This document shows, in pieces, positions 1-9,565 of a DNA stretch of 64,000 bases. The stretch's first letter is position 1. Each line of letters starts with the position of its first letter. This DNA comes from Hylemonella sp. (lineage in GTDB: Bacteria > Pseudomonadota > Gammaproteobacteria > Burkholderiales > Burkholderiaceae_C): assembly GCA_030695415.1 (NCBI GenBank), contig JAUYQZ010000016.1, forward strand, positions 45,476-109,475, read 5' to 3'. A program made the translations under genes and the position numbers. The notes under the pieces were generated by a model, which was not told where the DNA came from, did no database searches, and worked only from the letters and a program-made list of their open reading frames with translations.

Positions 1-449
1 GGCGCCGTCACCCGGGCCAGATCGTGGGCGCCGGCCAGGTCGGGCCGGCCGCCGCGCGAGACCACGGCCTGGATGTCGGTGCCCGGCCCGGCTGCCGCCT
101 GCAGGGCCGCGGCGGCACCCGTGCTGGCGCCGAAATAGGCGATGGGCAGGTGCCGGCTGGCGGGCGTGTGCAGGCGGACAAAGCCGGTGGCCAGCAGCAG
201 GCGGTGCGTCAGCAGGCTGATGTCGAAGCGCGTGTGGTAATCCAGATCCTCGCTCAGCGTCAACAGGTCCAGCAGCAGCGTGCCGATGCCCTGCCCATGC
301 AGCACCTTGGCCACGTGGTTGTTGCGCGGACTGTGCCGGCTGCTGCCGCTGCCATGCGCGAACAGCACCAGGCCCTTGGCATCGACCGGCAGTTCCAGCA
401 TGCCCTCGATGTGCACGTCGTCGGCGGGGATGCGCAGCAGTTCATGCAT
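1..449 (-). CDS. alpha/beta hydrolase, dienelactone-hydrolase-like (3' end outside window)
   Basis: The gene starts at the ATG at 449 and runs leftward off the window; about 149 codons are visible. A GGAG lies about 8 bases before the start codon. The visible protein has the strand-loop FAHGSGSS early on, typical of the oxyanion-hole region of alpha/beta hydrolases, and a nucleophile elbow GASTG (G-x-S-x-G) further along. This fits the dienelactone hydrolase-like cytoplasmic family, whose members act on esters or lactones or are of unknown substrate. In related bacteria the domain is sometimes fused to a phosphoribosyltransferase; the C-terminus is not visible here. It is divergent from the chemoreceptor gene at 712, with about 260 bp of shared upstream DNA. 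Confidence 0.75.
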   Translation of the reverse strand, partial: MHELLRIPADDVHIEGMLELPVDAKGLVLFAHGSGSSRHSPRNNHVAKVLHGQGIGTLLLDLLTLSEDLDYHTRFDISLLTHRLLLATGFVRLHTPASRHLPIAYFGASTGAAAALQAAAGPGTDIQAVVSRGGRPDLAGAHDLARVTA

Positions 450-711
450 GTCGATGCTCCGATCTATGGGCGGAATGCGTCGCGATTCAACGGGGGTTTG
501 CGCATACCGGTTGGAAGGTACCGCGCGGTGGGGGCTGCGTCAAGGCGGCCGGGCCACGGACGGAAAAGCCACGGTTGACGCGGACGAGCCCAGCTCCGAA
601 AGGCTTTTCCAAGAGCCCGATTCCGGTCTTATTTCCCTAATAACAGCAGGGAATTTGTGGAGAATAGGAACCAGCGTTTTTTCGTCCCTTCCATCTCCCC
701 CTGGAGTCACC

Positions 712-3312
712 ATGAACCCATCCCGATCCGGCGGCTGGCAAGACCTGCGCCTGGGCCTCAAGCTGCCCCTCAGCGTCTTTCTGGTCGTCAGCCTGGTCTT
801 CGCCGCCTTCGTGATGGCGGTGGGCTATTCGATCTCCCGTTCGGTGGAAGAGCGTGCCAATGCGGAGGTGGCCGACAAGGTCAAGATCGTGGTGGACCTG
901 CTCGATGCGGCCGACCGCGACTTTCGCAAGCGTGCGCCCGTGCTGGCCCAGGGCCTGCAGGCCCGGCTCGCAGGCAAGTTCGAGCTGGATCCGGCCATCA
1001 CGCCCGTCAACGGCAAGCCGGCACCCACGCTCACGCTGGAGGGCAAAGTGGTGAACATGGACTTCTCGGTGGTGGATCGCTTCACGGAAGTCACCGGTGC
1101 CGTCGCCACGGTGTTTGCCAAGACCGGCGACGATTTCATCCGCGTCACCACTTCGCTCAAGACCGACAAGGGCGAGCGCGCCATCGGCACCCTGCTGGAC
1201 CGCGCCCACCCGGGCTACAAGGCCACGCTGGAGGGGCAGACCTTCCTGGGCTTTGCCGTCCTGTTCGGCAAGCCTTACATCACGCAATACGACCCGATCA
1301 AGGATGCCCAGGGCAAGGTGATCGGCATGACCTTCATCGGCATGGGCTTCGAGGAGTACCTGAAACAGCTCAAGGACACCCTGCGCGGCCTGAAGATCGG
1401 CCAGACCGGTTATTTCTACGTGCTGGATGGTCGTTCCGGCCCCACCTACGGCAACCTGGTGGTGCACCCGGCGGCCGAGGGCAAGAACCTGCTCGACAGC
1501 AAGGATGCCAGTGGCCGTGAGTTCCTCAAGGACATGATGGAACAGAAGAACGGCATCATCCGCTACCCCTGGGTCAACAAGGAGCTCGGTGAGAGCACGC
1601 CGCGCGAGAAGGTGGTGGCCTTTGCCCACTTCAAGGGCTGGAACTGGATCGTGGCCGCCGGCACCTACGAGGACGAATTCACGAGCGACGTGCGGCGCCT
1701 GCGCAACCTCTACGCCGTGATGGGCGTGGCCATGGTGCTGGTGATCTCCGGCATCCTGTATCTGCTGATCCGTCGCTGGGTCGCCCAGCCGCTGGTGCAG
1801 GTCCGTGCTGCCGCACAGGCTCTGGCCCAGGGTGACCTGAGCGTGCAGTTGCAGGTGGTCCGTCGCGACGAGATCGGTGAGGTGATGGAGGCCATGAATC
1901 AGGTGGGCAGCGGCCTGGGCGACGTGGTGCGCACGGTGCGCCAGGGCGCGGAATCGGTTTCCACGGCCAGCGCAGAGATTGCGCAGGGCAACCAGGACCT
2001 CTCTTCGCGCACTGAAAGCCAGGCCAGCTCGCTCGAGCAGACAGCGGCCAGCATGGAACAACTGGGCGCCACCGTGCGCCAGAACGCCGACAGCGCCAAG
2101 CAGGCCAACCAGCTGGCGCAAAGCGCCTCCGCCGTGGCCGTGCAGGGCGGTCAGGTGGTGGCCCAGGTGGTGGGCACCATGAAGGGCATCAATGATTCGA
2201 GCAAGAAGATCGCCGACATCATCAGTGTGATTGACGGCATCGCCTTCCAGACCAACATCCTGGCACTCAACGCGGCCGTCGAAGCGGCGCGTGCCGGTGA
2301 ACAGGGCCGCGGCTTTGCGGTGGTGGCGGCCGAAGTGCGCAGCTTGGCCGGTCGCTCAGCCGAAGCGGCCAAGGAGATCAAGACCCTGATTGGCGACAGC
2401 GTGACCCGCGTGGAGCAGGGCACGGCCCTGGTGGACCAGGCCGGCCACACCATGGAAGAGGTGGTAGCCAGCATCAAGCGCGTGACCGACATCATGGGCG
2501 AGATCAGCGCGGCCAGCGTCGAGCAGGCCCAGGGTGTGGCGCAGGTGGGCGAAGCCGTGACGAATATGGACCAGGCCACGCAGCAGAACGCGGCGCTGGT
2601 GGAAGAGATGGCCGCTGCGGCCTCCAGCCTGCGCTCGCAGGCTGGCGATCTGGTGCAGACGGTGGCGCTGTTCAAGCTGGCTGGGGGCAGTGGCGGAAGC
2701 GGCTTCGCCGCCCCCACGACTACGGTGGCCCGGACTGTGCCTGTGCGATCCAGCTCACTCACCGGCGCGCCGCGAGTCGGCCAGGAGCGCCGGTCGCCCC
2801 CATTGGCATCAACTGCCAACAACACCCTGGCCGGCATCGATCTGGACAGCGCGATCAAGGCGCATGCGGACTGGCGCAGCAAACTCCGGCTCGCAGCTTC
2901 CAAAGGCGAGCAGCTGGATGCAGCCACCATCGGTCGTGACGATTGCTGCACCTTGGGCAAGTGGCTCCATGGCGAAGGGAAGCAACGGTTTGCGCAGCGC
3001 CAGTGCTTCCCGGATCTGGTGGCGGCCCACCGCGGCTTTCATGAGGAAGCCGGAAAGGTGGCACGCACCATCAACCAAGGCCGGGGCACCGAGGCGGAAG
3101 CGATGCTGGAGGCCGGCACCGGGTTCTCGCGCGCTTCACAGGATGTAACCCGTCTCATTGTCCAGCTCAAAAATGAGGCTGAACGGCAGGCCAAGGCAGG
3201 CACGGGTGGCGTGGCGGCTCGGTCCGTTGCGCCCCGACCCGTCGCGACAGCCAAACCCGCATCGGCCCCCAAGCCGGCGGCCAGCGGCGATGATGAATGG
3301 GAGACGTTCTGA
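712..3312 (+). CDS. methyl-accepting chemotaxis protein with Cache sensor, CZB domain and CheR-tether C-terminus
   Basis: Inner-membrane chemoreceptor of 866 residues. The reading frame is open further upstream, but the ATG at 712 follows GGAG (702-705) and begins a normal N-terminus with a transmembrane segment (about residues 18-40). A periplasmic Cache-type (Cache_3/Cache_2-like) sensor follows, then a second transmembrane segment near 333-352, HAMP near 354-398 and the signalling hairpin, whose tip region includes [20 protein letters not shown]. At about residues 709-800 lies a CZB domain with the [12 protein letters not shown] signature; CZB domains bind zinc and can sense hypochlorous acid or zinc. 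The protein ends in EWETF, matching the xWxxF pentapeptide that tethers CheR/CheB. It faces a second receptor gene whose signalling-domain DNA is almost the same. Confidence 0.93.
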   Translation: MNPSRSGGWQDLRLGLKLPLSVFLVVSLVFAAFVMAVGYSISRSVEERANAEVADKVKIVVDLLDAADRDFRKRAPVLAQGLQARLAGKFELDPAITPVNGKPAPTLTLEGKVVNMDFSVVDRFTEVTGAVATVFAKTGDDFIRVTTSLKTDKGERAIGTLLDRAHPGYKATLEGQTFLGFAVLFGKPYITQYDPIKDAQGKVIGMTFIGMGFEEYLKQLKDTLRGLKIGQTGYFYVLDGRSGPTYGNLVVHPAAEGKNLLDSKDASGREFLKDMMEQKNGIIRYPWVNKELGESTPREKVVAFAHFKGWNWIVAAGTYEDEFTSDVRRLRNLYAVMGVAMVLVISGILYLLIRRWVAQPLVQVRAAAQALAQGDLSVQLQVVRRDEIGEVMEAMNQVGSGLGDVVRTVRQGAESVSTASAEIAQGNQDLSSRTESQASSLEQTAASMEQLGATVRQNADSAKQANQLAQSASAVAVQGGQVVAQVVGTMKGINDSSKKIADIISVIDGIAFQTNILALNAAVEAARAGEQGRGFAVVAAEVRSLAGRSAEAAKEIKTLIGDSVTRVEQGTALVDQAGHTMEEVVASIKRVTDIMGEISAASVEQAQGVAQVGEAVTNMDQATQQNAALVEEMAAAASSLRSQAGDLVQTVALFKLAGGSGGSGFAAPTTTVARTVPVRSSSLTGAPRVGQERRSPPLASTANNTLAGIDLDSAIKAHADWRSKLRLAASKGEQLDAATIGRDDCCTLGKWLHGEGKQRFAQRQCFPDLVAAHRGFHEEAGKVARTINQGRGTEAEAMLEAGTGFSRASQDVTRLIVQLKNEAERQAKAGTGGVAARSVAPRPVATAKPASAPKPAASGDDEWETF

Positions 3313-3424
3313 AGCGGCGGTTTCCTGTCCCGCCGTGCGGTGTCTCGAATCTGCTGGCCCTGAACCGGACCGACACCGACAGCATCTGCCCGGGTGGGTC
3401 GAGTTCCAGTGGCAGGCGACGTGC

Positions 3425-5044
3425 TTAGCGGGTGAGTGCGGGCGGTCGGCCGCGATGCTGGTCCCGAGACAGTTCAAAGACGGCCACGGCGTTCACCAGC
3501 TCCTGCGCCTGTGAGCGCAGGCTGGAGGCCGCAGCGGCCATCTCTTCCACCAGCGCCGCGTTCTGCTGCGTCGCCTGGTCCATATTCGTCACGGCTTCGC
3601 CCACTTGCGCGACACCCTGGGCCTGCTCCACGCTGGCCGCGCTGATCTCGCCCATGATGTCGGTCACGCGCTTGATGCTGGCTACCACCTCTTCCATGGT
3701 GTGGCCGGCCTGATCCACCAGCGCCGTGCCCTGCTCCACCCGGCCCACGCTGTCGCTGATGAGCGTCTTGATCTCCTTGGCCGCCTCGGCCGAGCGCCCG
3801 GCCAGGGAGCGAACCTCGGCAGCGACCACGGCAAAGCCGCGGCCCTGTTCACCGGCCCGCGCGGCTTCCACCGCGGCGTTGAGCGCCAGGATGTTGGTCT
3901 GGAAGGCGATGCCGTCAATCACACTGATGATGTCGGCGATCTTCTTGCTCGAATCATTGATGCCCTTCATGGTGTCCACCACCTGGGCCACCACTTGACC
4001 ACCCTTGACCGCCACGGTGCTGGCACTCTGGGCCAGCTGGTTGGCCTGGCGCGCGTTGTCGGCATTCTGTTTGACGGTGGAGGACAGTTGTTCCATCGAA
4101 GCCGCGGTCTGCTCCAGCGAACTGGCCTGCGACTCCGTGCGGGCCGACAGGTCCTGGTTGCCCTGAGCGATCTCGGCGCTGGCGTTGGAGATGCCATCGG
4201 CGCGTTCGCGCACCTGCCCCACGATACGCTCCAGGCTGTCGCGCATGTCGCGCAGGCCCGCCATCAGGCTGGTGTCGTCGCCGGCGCGCAGCGGGATGTC
4301 GGCGTACAGCTTACCCTGCGCAATCTCCGTGGTGACGCTGCCCGCAGCGCCCGGCTCGCCGCCGAGCTGGCGCAGCAGGTCGCGTGTGATCAACCAGGCC
4401 AGGACGACGCCCACCACCAGTGCCAGGGCCAGCAGCCCCAGCATGGTGGTACGGGCGCGCTGAAAGGTGGCGGCAGCGCTCTGCTCGACCAGGCGGGCAC
4501 CATTGAAGTTGTAGGCGCTGATGGCGTCAAGGCTGGTAATGGCCTCGTCCGCGGCGACCTTGGCGGCGCCATCGCTGATATCGCGCGCGTCTTCCGGTTT
4601 CTTGGCACGGCCCAGGTCGATCACCTTGCGGCTGAAGGCAAGGTACTCGGCCCATTTCTTCTTGAAGGTCTCGTACAGTTTGACCTCGGCGTCGCTGGAG
4701 GGGAGCTTTTCGTAGGCAGCGAATTCCTTGCTGATGGCCTGCAGCAACTCCTTCATCCGGTCTTCGTAGTCGGCCATATAGCCTTCATCGGCCGCGACGG
4801 TGTGCTTGACCTCGTAGGCGCGGTAATCCAGCATGGCCGCGCGCGCCGTGGTCGTGTGGCTGACGCTTGGCATGTAGTTGAGGGCCAGGTCGCTGGAGGA
4901 CTGGTAAACCGCCTGCAGGCTCAGCACCCCCATGCCGCCAACGACGGCCGCCAGCAGCAGCACCAGCCCGAAAGCGCCAGCGAGCCGAACGCCGATGCGC
5001 AGCCCGGTGTACCAGCCGCGGATGGTGGAGAGGAGTGCTTTCAT
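3425..5044 (-). CDS. methyl-accepting chemotaxis protein, four-helix-bundle type
   Basis: Chemoreceptor of 539 residues. A TTG two codons upstream is possible, but the ATG at 5044 follows GAAGG at a good distance. It has a first transmembrane helix near residues 20-40, a periplasmic helical region of about 150 residues that reads as a 4HB_MCP bundle, a second transmembrane helix near 195-215, a HAMP-like linker and the conserved cytoplasmic signalling hairpin. It lacks both the CZB domain and the terminal pentapeptide of the neighbouring receptor, so it probably relies on tethered CheR/CheB from other receptors. It lies 73 bp downstream of the Cache protein gene on the same strand and may be cotranscribed with it. 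The ligand is not predictable. Confidence 0.92.
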   Translation of the reverse strand: MKALLSTIRGWYTGLRIGVRLAGAFGLVLLLAAVVGGMGVLSLQAVYQSSSDLALNYMPSVSHTTTARAAMLDYRAYEVKHTVAADEGYMADYEDRMKELLQAISKEFAAYEKLPSSDAEVKLYETFKKKWAEYLAFSRKVIDLGRAKKPEDARDISDGAAKVAADEAITSLDAISAYNFNGARLVEQSAAATFQRARTTMLGLLALALVVGVVLAWLITRDLLRQLGGEPGAAGSVTTEIAQGKLYADIPLRAGDDTSLMAGLRDMRDSLERIVGQVRERADGISNASAEIAQGNQDLSARTESQASSLEQTAASMEQLSSTVKQNADNARQANQLAQSASTVAVKGGQVVAQVVDTMKGINDSSKKIADIISVIDGIAFQTNILALNAAVEAARAGEQGRGFAVVAAEVRSLAGRSAEAAKEIKTLISDSVGRVEQGTALVDQAGHTMEEVVASIKRVTDIMGEISAASVEQAQGVAQVGEAVTNMDQATQQNAALVEEMAAAASSLRSQAQELVNAVAVFELSRDQHRGRPPALTR

Positions 5045-5117
5045 GCCCAAGCCTTCTTTTCAGATAAAGAACGGCGTTCCGGCATCGGCCGGCCGCCCCT
5101 CGCCAGCCGCAGCTGTC

Positions 5118-5609
5118 TTACTTCTTGAAGCCGACGAAGCTCACGCCAACGACCTTGCCCGCCTTGTCCTTGATGGGGTTGTAGCAGGAGTCGTGGGGGG
5201 TGCCCAGCACATCGACCTGGGCGCAGAACTGCTCGCCCTTGTTCATGGCGGCATAGGCGGCAGCGCGCGCCAGCGGCGTGCCCACACCGCGCTTGCCCTC
5301 AGGCGTGAGCACGTTGGTGCTGACGCGGATGTAGTCTTCGCCATGCTTGACGAAGATGGTGGCGGCGGCGCCCGTGGACTTGCGGATCTCATCGACCACG
5401 TCGAAGTTGTTGTTGATCTTGCGCGGACCGAAGAAGATGGCCGGCACGGTCAACTCGCCGGCTTTGTCCGTGCCCTCGATCTTCACCTCGCCGATGCGCG
5501 CCAGCCGCGCGTCCAGCGTGGCGATGGCGGCCTTGGGGTCGTTGGCCTGGGCCGTCAGTGCGGTGAGGGCGGTGGCGGCGGCAATGATGAAGCGGCTGAT
5601 CGTGCGCAT
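5118..5609 (-). CDS. stand-alone secreted Cache-domain protein
   Basis: A 163-residue protein starting at the ATG at 5609, preceded by GAGGAG at a spacing of about 8; the open frame extends further but without a ribosome site. A signal peptide (MRTISRFIIAAATALTALTAQA) is followed by one Cache-like domain. Its segments VVDEIRKSTGAAATIFVK, DDYIRVST-type (here EDYIRVSTN) and YNPIKDKAGKVVGVSFVG closely parallel the sensor of the chemoreceptor at 712 ([36 protein letters not shown]). There is no transmembrane or output domain, so it is probably a periplasmic ligand-binding protein. It sits just upstream of the receptor at 3425-5044. A role as soluble binding partner for that receptor is inference. 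Confidence 0.85.
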   Translation of the reverse strand: MRTISRFIIAAATALTALTAQANDPKAAIATLDARLARIGEVKIEGTDKAGELTVPAIFFGPRKINNNFDVVDEIRKSTGAAATIFVKHGEDYIRVSTNVLTPEGKRGVGTPLARAAAYAAMNKGEQFCAQVDVLGTPHDSCYNPIKDKAGKVVGVSFVGFKK

Positions 5610-5763
5610 GAAGAACTCCTCGGTTTTGAATCGGACAGGGCGCCTGTCAGGAATGATCAAGACAGGCGGTCTATTCATATCGGCAACATATGGGACGACT
5701 TGAATTTGCCGGCCAGCGAGGGTAAAGCGCGGCCCGCGATCTGATTTGTAGCACTATTGCCCC

Positions 5764-5791
5764 AAAAGCGCGAGGCCCCCGCAGGGGCCTC
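5764..5791 (-). terminator. intrinsic terminator after tctC
   Basis: An 8-bp stem GAGGCCCC/GGGGCCTC with a 4-base loop is followed, read leftward, by a TTTT run (the AAAA at 5764-5767). It lies 37 bp beyond the stop codon of the tctC-type gene and fits rho-independent termination of that leftward transcript. Confidence 0.7.
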
Positions 5792-5827
5792 CAACTCAAA
5801 AAGGGCGCGTTCCCGTACTTATTTCAC

Positions 5828-6799
5828 TCACTGCGCCTGGAAGCCGCTGGCCTGGATGATGCGCGCCCAGCTGGCGCTGTAGGCGCGCTCGCGCTGGCCC
5901 AGTTGTTCGGAAGTCATGTGGCCCACTGTCAGGCCCATGGCGGTGAGGCGCTCGTGCACCTCGGGCAGGGCGATGACCTTGGCCAGCGCGGCAGAGTAGC
6001 GCTCCAGCACGGCCTTGGGTGTGCCCTTGGGTGCGAAGATGCCGTAGTAGGGCAGGTCTTCGAAGCCGCCCAGACCCAGCTCGGCGAAGGTCGGCACATC
6101 GGGCAGGATGGCCTGACGCTGGGTGCCGATCACGGCCACCATGCGGATCTTGCCGGCCTTGTGGTTCTCGATGAAGTCCGGCACCGAACCGACGCCCGCG
6201 GCGATCTGGTTGCCCAGCATGTCGCCCATCATGGGCGCGCTGCCGCGGTAGGGGGCGGCCTGCAGGTCCAGCCCGTTCTTCTGGCCCATCACCTTGACCA
6301 GGAACTCCGGCACCGAGGCCGGCGCCGGCACGCCCACCGTGCCCTTGCCCTTGCCGCTCTCGCGCACCCAGGCCAGGTACTCCTTGTAGCTTTTCGCCGG
6401 CGTGCCGCCCGACAGGGCCAGGCCGTTGACGAAGGTGGCGAAGCCCGCCACCGGCACGAAGTCCTGGGCCGAATCGAAGCCGGCGTTCTTCATGACCAGC
6501 GGAACGATGGAGATCGTGTGGTCGTGCGAGAGGAACAGGACCGAACCGTCGGCCGGCGCGGCCTTCAGGGCCTGCGCGGCCAGCTGGCCGCCGGCACCCG
6601 CCTTGTTCTCGACGATCACGTTGGCGCCCAGCGGTTCCTTGAGCTTCTCGGCCAGCACGCGGGCGATCGCGTCGGTGCCGCCGCCGGGCGGGAAGCCCAC
6701 CATGAGCTTGATGGTGGCGGGCTCGGCCAGGGCCGGGCCGGCAATGAGCAGGGCTGCAGCAGTCAGGCCGAGGGTGCGGCGCTTGAGGTTCATGAACAT
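5828..6799 (-). CDS. TctC/Bug-family tripartite tricarboxylate transporter binding protein
   Basis: Periplasmic solute-binding protein of 323 residues, normal for the Bug family. The start chosen is the ATG at 6799 with GGAG 7 bases upstream; a second ATG is two codons in. It has a signal peptide ending ALA, then the family hallmark VGFPPGGGTDAIARVLAEKL (ligand loop 1) and IVENKAGAGG. Bug proteins bind carboxylates or amino acids and deliver them to TctAB, but no tctA or tctB is nearby; orphan copies are numerous in Burkholderiales. It lies 62 bp after lrgB on the same strand and ends at a terminator, so it may be the last gene of the glcD-lrgAB unit. The ligand is unknown; a hydroxyacid would fit the neighbours, by inference only. 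Confidence 0.9.
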   Translation of the reverse strand: MFMNLKRRTLGLTAAALLIAGPALAEPATIKLMVGFPPGGGTDAIARVLAEKLKEPLGANVIVENKAGAGGQLAAQALKAAPADGSVLFLSHDHTISIVPLVMKNAGFDSAQDFVPVAGFATFVNGLALSGGTPAKSYKEYLAWVRESGKGKGTVGVPAPASVPEFLVKVMGQKNGLDLQAAPYRGSAPMMGDMLGNQIAAGVGSVPDFIENHKAGKIRMVAVIGTQRQAILPDVPTFAELGLGGFEDLPYYGIFAPKGTPKAVLERYSAALAKVIALPEVHERLTAMGLTVGHMTSEQLGQRERAYSASWARIIQASGFQAQ

Positions 6800-6861
6800 G
6801 GTGTCACTCCAACGTTGAAAAAAGACCAGACAAATTTTGCACCAGCGTACCCCGCCCCTGC

Positions 6862-7587
6862 TTACAGCCAGCGGAACACCAGCGGGATCAACAAGGAGGC
6901 CAGCACCACCTGCAGGCCCATGGCCAGGCCGGCATAGGCGCCGGCGTCGGCATCGACCTGCAGCGCGCGCGCCGCTCCGATGCCGTGGGAAGTGGTGCCC
7001 AGGGCGAAGCCGCGCGCCATCCAGCCCTCCGGCGTGGTGGAGATGCGCAGCAGCTCGAACAGGTACTTGCCGCTGAGCGCGCCCACCATGCCCGTGAGCA
7101 CGGCGAACACCGCTGCCAGCGCCGGAATGCCGCCAATCTTTTCGGCCACGCCCATGGCCACCGGGGCCGTGACCGACTTGGTGGTCAGGGACTGCACCAC
7201 GTCGACAGGCAGCCCGAAGGCATGGCCCAGCGCCCAGGCTGAACCCGCCGCCGCTGCGCCGCCGATCAGCGCAGCCAGCAGCAGCGGCGCCCAGCGCGCG
7301 CGCAGTTCGACACGGCGCTGCCACAGCGGCCAAGCCAGGGCCACCACGGCCGGTCCGAGCAGAAAGTGGATGAACTGCGCGCCGGAGAAATAGGTGGGGT
7401 AGGGCGTGCCGGTGATGAGCAGCACCCCCGCGATGACCAGCACCGCCCAGAGCACCGGGTTGGCCCACGGGGCCTGCTGGCGATGGGTGTAGAAGGCATG
7501 CGCCAGAACGTACACCGCCATGGTGGCGGTCAGGCCGAACAGCGAGGTGCTGGAGAGGTAGACCCAGAGCTGGACGAAATCCTGCAT
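6862..7587 (-). CDS. lrgB: LrgB/CidB-family membrane protein
   Basis: Integral membrane protein of 241 residues with about seven hydrophobic segments. The motif TTKSVTAPVAMGVAEKIGG and the downstream GTTSHGIGAARAL are diagnostic of LrgB/CidB. It starts 4 bp after the stop of lrgA, the usual paired arrangement. LrgAB pairs were first described as modulators of murein hydrolase activity and autolysis, but homologues are now linked to small organic acid transport: plant PLGG1, an LrgAB-like fusion, carries glycolate/glycerate, and Bacillus PftAB carries pyruvate. The upstream glycolate-oxidase-type gene favours a hydroxyacid transport role here (inference). Confidence 0.93.
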   Translation of the reverse strand: MQDFVQLWVYLSSTSLFGLTATMAVYVLAHAFYTHRQQAPWANPVLWAVLVIAGVLLITGTPYPTYFSGAQFIHFLLGPAVVALAWPLWQRRVELRARWAPLLLAALIGGAAAAGSAWALGHAFGLPVDVVQSLTTKSVTAPVAMGVAEKIGGIPALAAVFAVLTGMVGALSGKYLFELLRISTTPEGWMARGFALGTTSHGIGAARALQVDADAGAYAGLAMGLQVVLASLLIPLVFRWL

Positions 7588-7591
7588 GGCC

Positions 7592-7945
7592 TTATCCCGA
7601 TTCGCCGCGGCGCTTCATCAGCGCGCGCAGCACCAGCGCCGTGACGGCCAGCCCGATCCAGGTGGACAGCACGATGACGGCCAGCATGCGCGCGCCATAC
7701 TCGCCGATCAGGCCCAGGTGGGTCATCACGCCCACGCCCACTGGCACGAAAAGCAGGGACAGGTGCGATAACAGAAAGTCGGCGCACTCGGCCACGGGCT
7801 TGCGCACGGCTTCGAAGCGCAGTGCGACCAGCAGCAGCACCAGGCCCACCACCGGGCCGGGGAAAGGCAGACCAAGAGCGTGGGAGAACAGCTCCCCGGC
7901 GGATTGCAGCACCAGCAGCCAGGCAAATCCGCGCAGGGCGTTCAT
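7592..7945 (-). CDS. lrgA: LrgA/CidA-family membrane protein
   Basis: A 117-residue protein with about four transmembrane helices, the normal size for LrgA. The conserved block ALGLPFPGPVVGLVLLL and the later FVPVGVGVM are typical of the family. The start ATG at 7945 shares one base with the stop codon of the upstream glcD-type gene (TGATG), which implies translational coupling; the frame is open further upstream but within glcD. LrgA and LrgB act together in the inner membrane, either as a holin-like regulator pair or as a small-acid transporter. Confidence 0.92.
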   Translation of the reverse strand: MNALRGFAWLLVLQSAGELFSHALGLPFPGPVVGLVLLLVALRFEAVRKPVAECADFLLSHLSLLFVPVGVGVMTHLGLIGEYGARMLAVIVLSTWIGLAVTALVLRALMKRRGESG

Positions 7946-9447
7946 CAGAACCTGGGCAGATCCGGATGCGAGATCTTGCCGCCGCGCACCAGCATCTTGC
8001 CGTACTCGGCGCAGCGGTTGTGCGTGGGGATGACCTTGCCCGGGTTGAGCAGGCTCTTCGGGTCGAAGGCGCGCTTGAGCCCCAGCATCTGCTCGTTCTC
8101 CTCGCGGCTGAACTGCACGCACATGGAATTGAGCTTCTCCACGCCCACGCCGTGCTCACCGGTGACGGTGCCGCCCATGGCCACGCTGGTTTCCAGGATG
8201 TCGGCGCCAAAGAGTTCGCAGCGGTGCAACTGATCGGCGTCGTTGGCATCGAAGAGGATCAGCGGGTGCAGATTGCCGTCGCCGGCATGGAAGACGTTGA
8301 GGCAGCGCAACGCGTACTTCTTTTCCATCTCGGCGATGGCGTAAAGAATGTCGGCGAGGCGCTTGCGCGGAATCGTGGAGTCCATGCACATGTAGTCGGG
8401 CGCCAGGCGGCCGCTGGCCGGGAAGGCGTTCTTGCGCCCGCTCCAGTAGCGCAGGCGCTCGGCCTCGTCGCGGCTGACGGCAATGGCGGTGGCGCCGGCT
8501 TTGCGCAACACATCGCTCATGCGGCCAATTTCTTCTTCCACCTCTTCGGGCGTGCCGTCGCTCTCGCACAGCAGGATGGCGGCGGCGTTCAGGTCATAAC
8601 CCGCGTGCACGAAATCTTCCACCGCCGCCGTCATGGGCTGGTCCATCATCTCCAGCCCGGCCGGGATGATGCCGGCGGCAATCACGGCGGCCACCGCGTC
8701 ACCGGCCTTGCGCATGTCGTCGAAGCTGGCCATGATGCAGCGCGCCAGTTGCGGCTTGGGAATCAGGCGCACGGTCACTTCCACCGTCACGGCCAGCATG
8801 CCCTCGGAGCCGATCAGGACGGACAGCAGGTCGTAGCCCGGCACGTCCAGCGCCTCGGAGCCAAATTCAATGGGCTCGCCTTCCACCGTGTAGCCACGCA
8901 CTTTCAGCACGTTGTGCACGGTCAGGCCGTACTTCAGGCAGTGCACGCCGCCCGAGTTTTCGGCCACGTTGCCGCCGATGGTGCAGGCGATCTGGCTGGA
9001 GGGATCGGGCGCGTAATAGAGCTTGTAGGGCGCGGCGGCCTCGCTGATCGCCAGGTTGCGCACGCCGGCCTGGACCACGGCGGTGCGGCTCAGCGGGTCG
9101 ATCTTCAGGATCTGGTTGAACTTGGCCAAGGAGAGCGTCACGCCCATGGGGTTGGGCATGGCGCCGCCCGACAGGCCGGTGCCTGCGCCGCGCGCCACCA
9201 CCGGCACGTCCAGGGCGTGGCAGGCCCTGAGGACACCCTGCACCTGCGCCTCGGTCTCGGGCAGGGCCACGACCAGGGGGCGCTGGCGGTAGGCCGTGAG
9301 GCCGTCGCACTCATACGGCGTGGTGTCCTCGGGCTGCCAGAGCAGGGCGTGGGCAGGCAGTACGGCGCCTAGGGCCTGGACCACCCGGGCCTGGGCTTCA
9401 GCGCGTTGCAGGGCGTCGGTCTGAGGGGCAGATGAGGGGGCATTCAT
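7945..9447 (-). CDS. glcD: FAD-linked oxidase, glycolate oxidase subunit GlcD type
   Basis: A 500-residue flavoprotein of the FAD_binding_4/FAD-oxidase_C family. The PP-loop reads VVARGAGTGLSGGAMP, followed by SQIACTIGGNVAENSGG and VLIGSEGMLAVTVEV in the FAD domain. The C-terminal half has VFHAGDGNLHPLILFD and GGTVTGEHGVG, both typical of GlcD and D-lactate dehydrogenases. Enzymes of this type oxidise glycolate or D-2-hydroxyacids at the membrane, usually with GlcE and GlcF; no glcE or glcF is in this window. It is translationally coupled to lrgA (TGATG at 7943-7947). Glycolate is the most likely substrate, but D-lactate or another 2-hydroxyacid cannot be excluded. Confidence 0.9.
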   Translation of the reverse strand: MNAPSSAPQTDALQRAEAQARVVQALGAVLPAHALLWQPEDTTPYECDGLTAYRQRPLVVALPETEAQVQGVLRACHALDVPVVARGAGTGLSGGAMPNPMGVTLSLAKFNQILKIDPLSRTAVVQAGVRNLAISEAAAPYKLYYAPDPSSQIACTIGGNVAENSGGVHCLKYGLTVHNVLKVRGYTVEGEPIEFGSEALDVPGYDLLSVLIGSEGMLAVTVEVTVRLIPKPQLARCIMASFDDMRKAGDAVAAVIAAGIIPAGLEMMDQPMTAAVEDFVHAGYDLNAAAILLCESDGTPEEVEEEIGRMSDVLRKAGATAIAVSRDEAERLRYWSGRKNAFPASGRLAPDYMCMDSTIPRKRLADILYAIAEMEKKYALRCLNVFHAGDGNLHPLILFDANDADQLHRCELFGADILETSVAMGGTVTGEHGVGVEKLNSMCVQFSREENEQMLGLKRAFDPKSLLNPGKVIPTHNRCAEYGKMLVRGGKISHPDLPRF

Positions 9448-9565
9448 GGCGTCTTCATTGTAGTGTCAGCCCGGGACGGCACAATCCTCCTGGGGCCGGG
9501 TTGCCGCAGGAGGCAGCCTATCGCCAGCCCCTCCGGTCACCCGAATTTTGTATCACCGTTCTGCC

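Noticed and set aside
637..2121. Long minus-strand frame across the first chemoreceptor
   Set aside because: No start signal and a His/Gly/Leu-rich shadow composition.
5045..5117. Sigma-28 (FliA) promoter before the four-helix-bundle chemoreceptor
   Set aside because: GCCGAT occurs but the TAAG element is too far away for the usual spacing.
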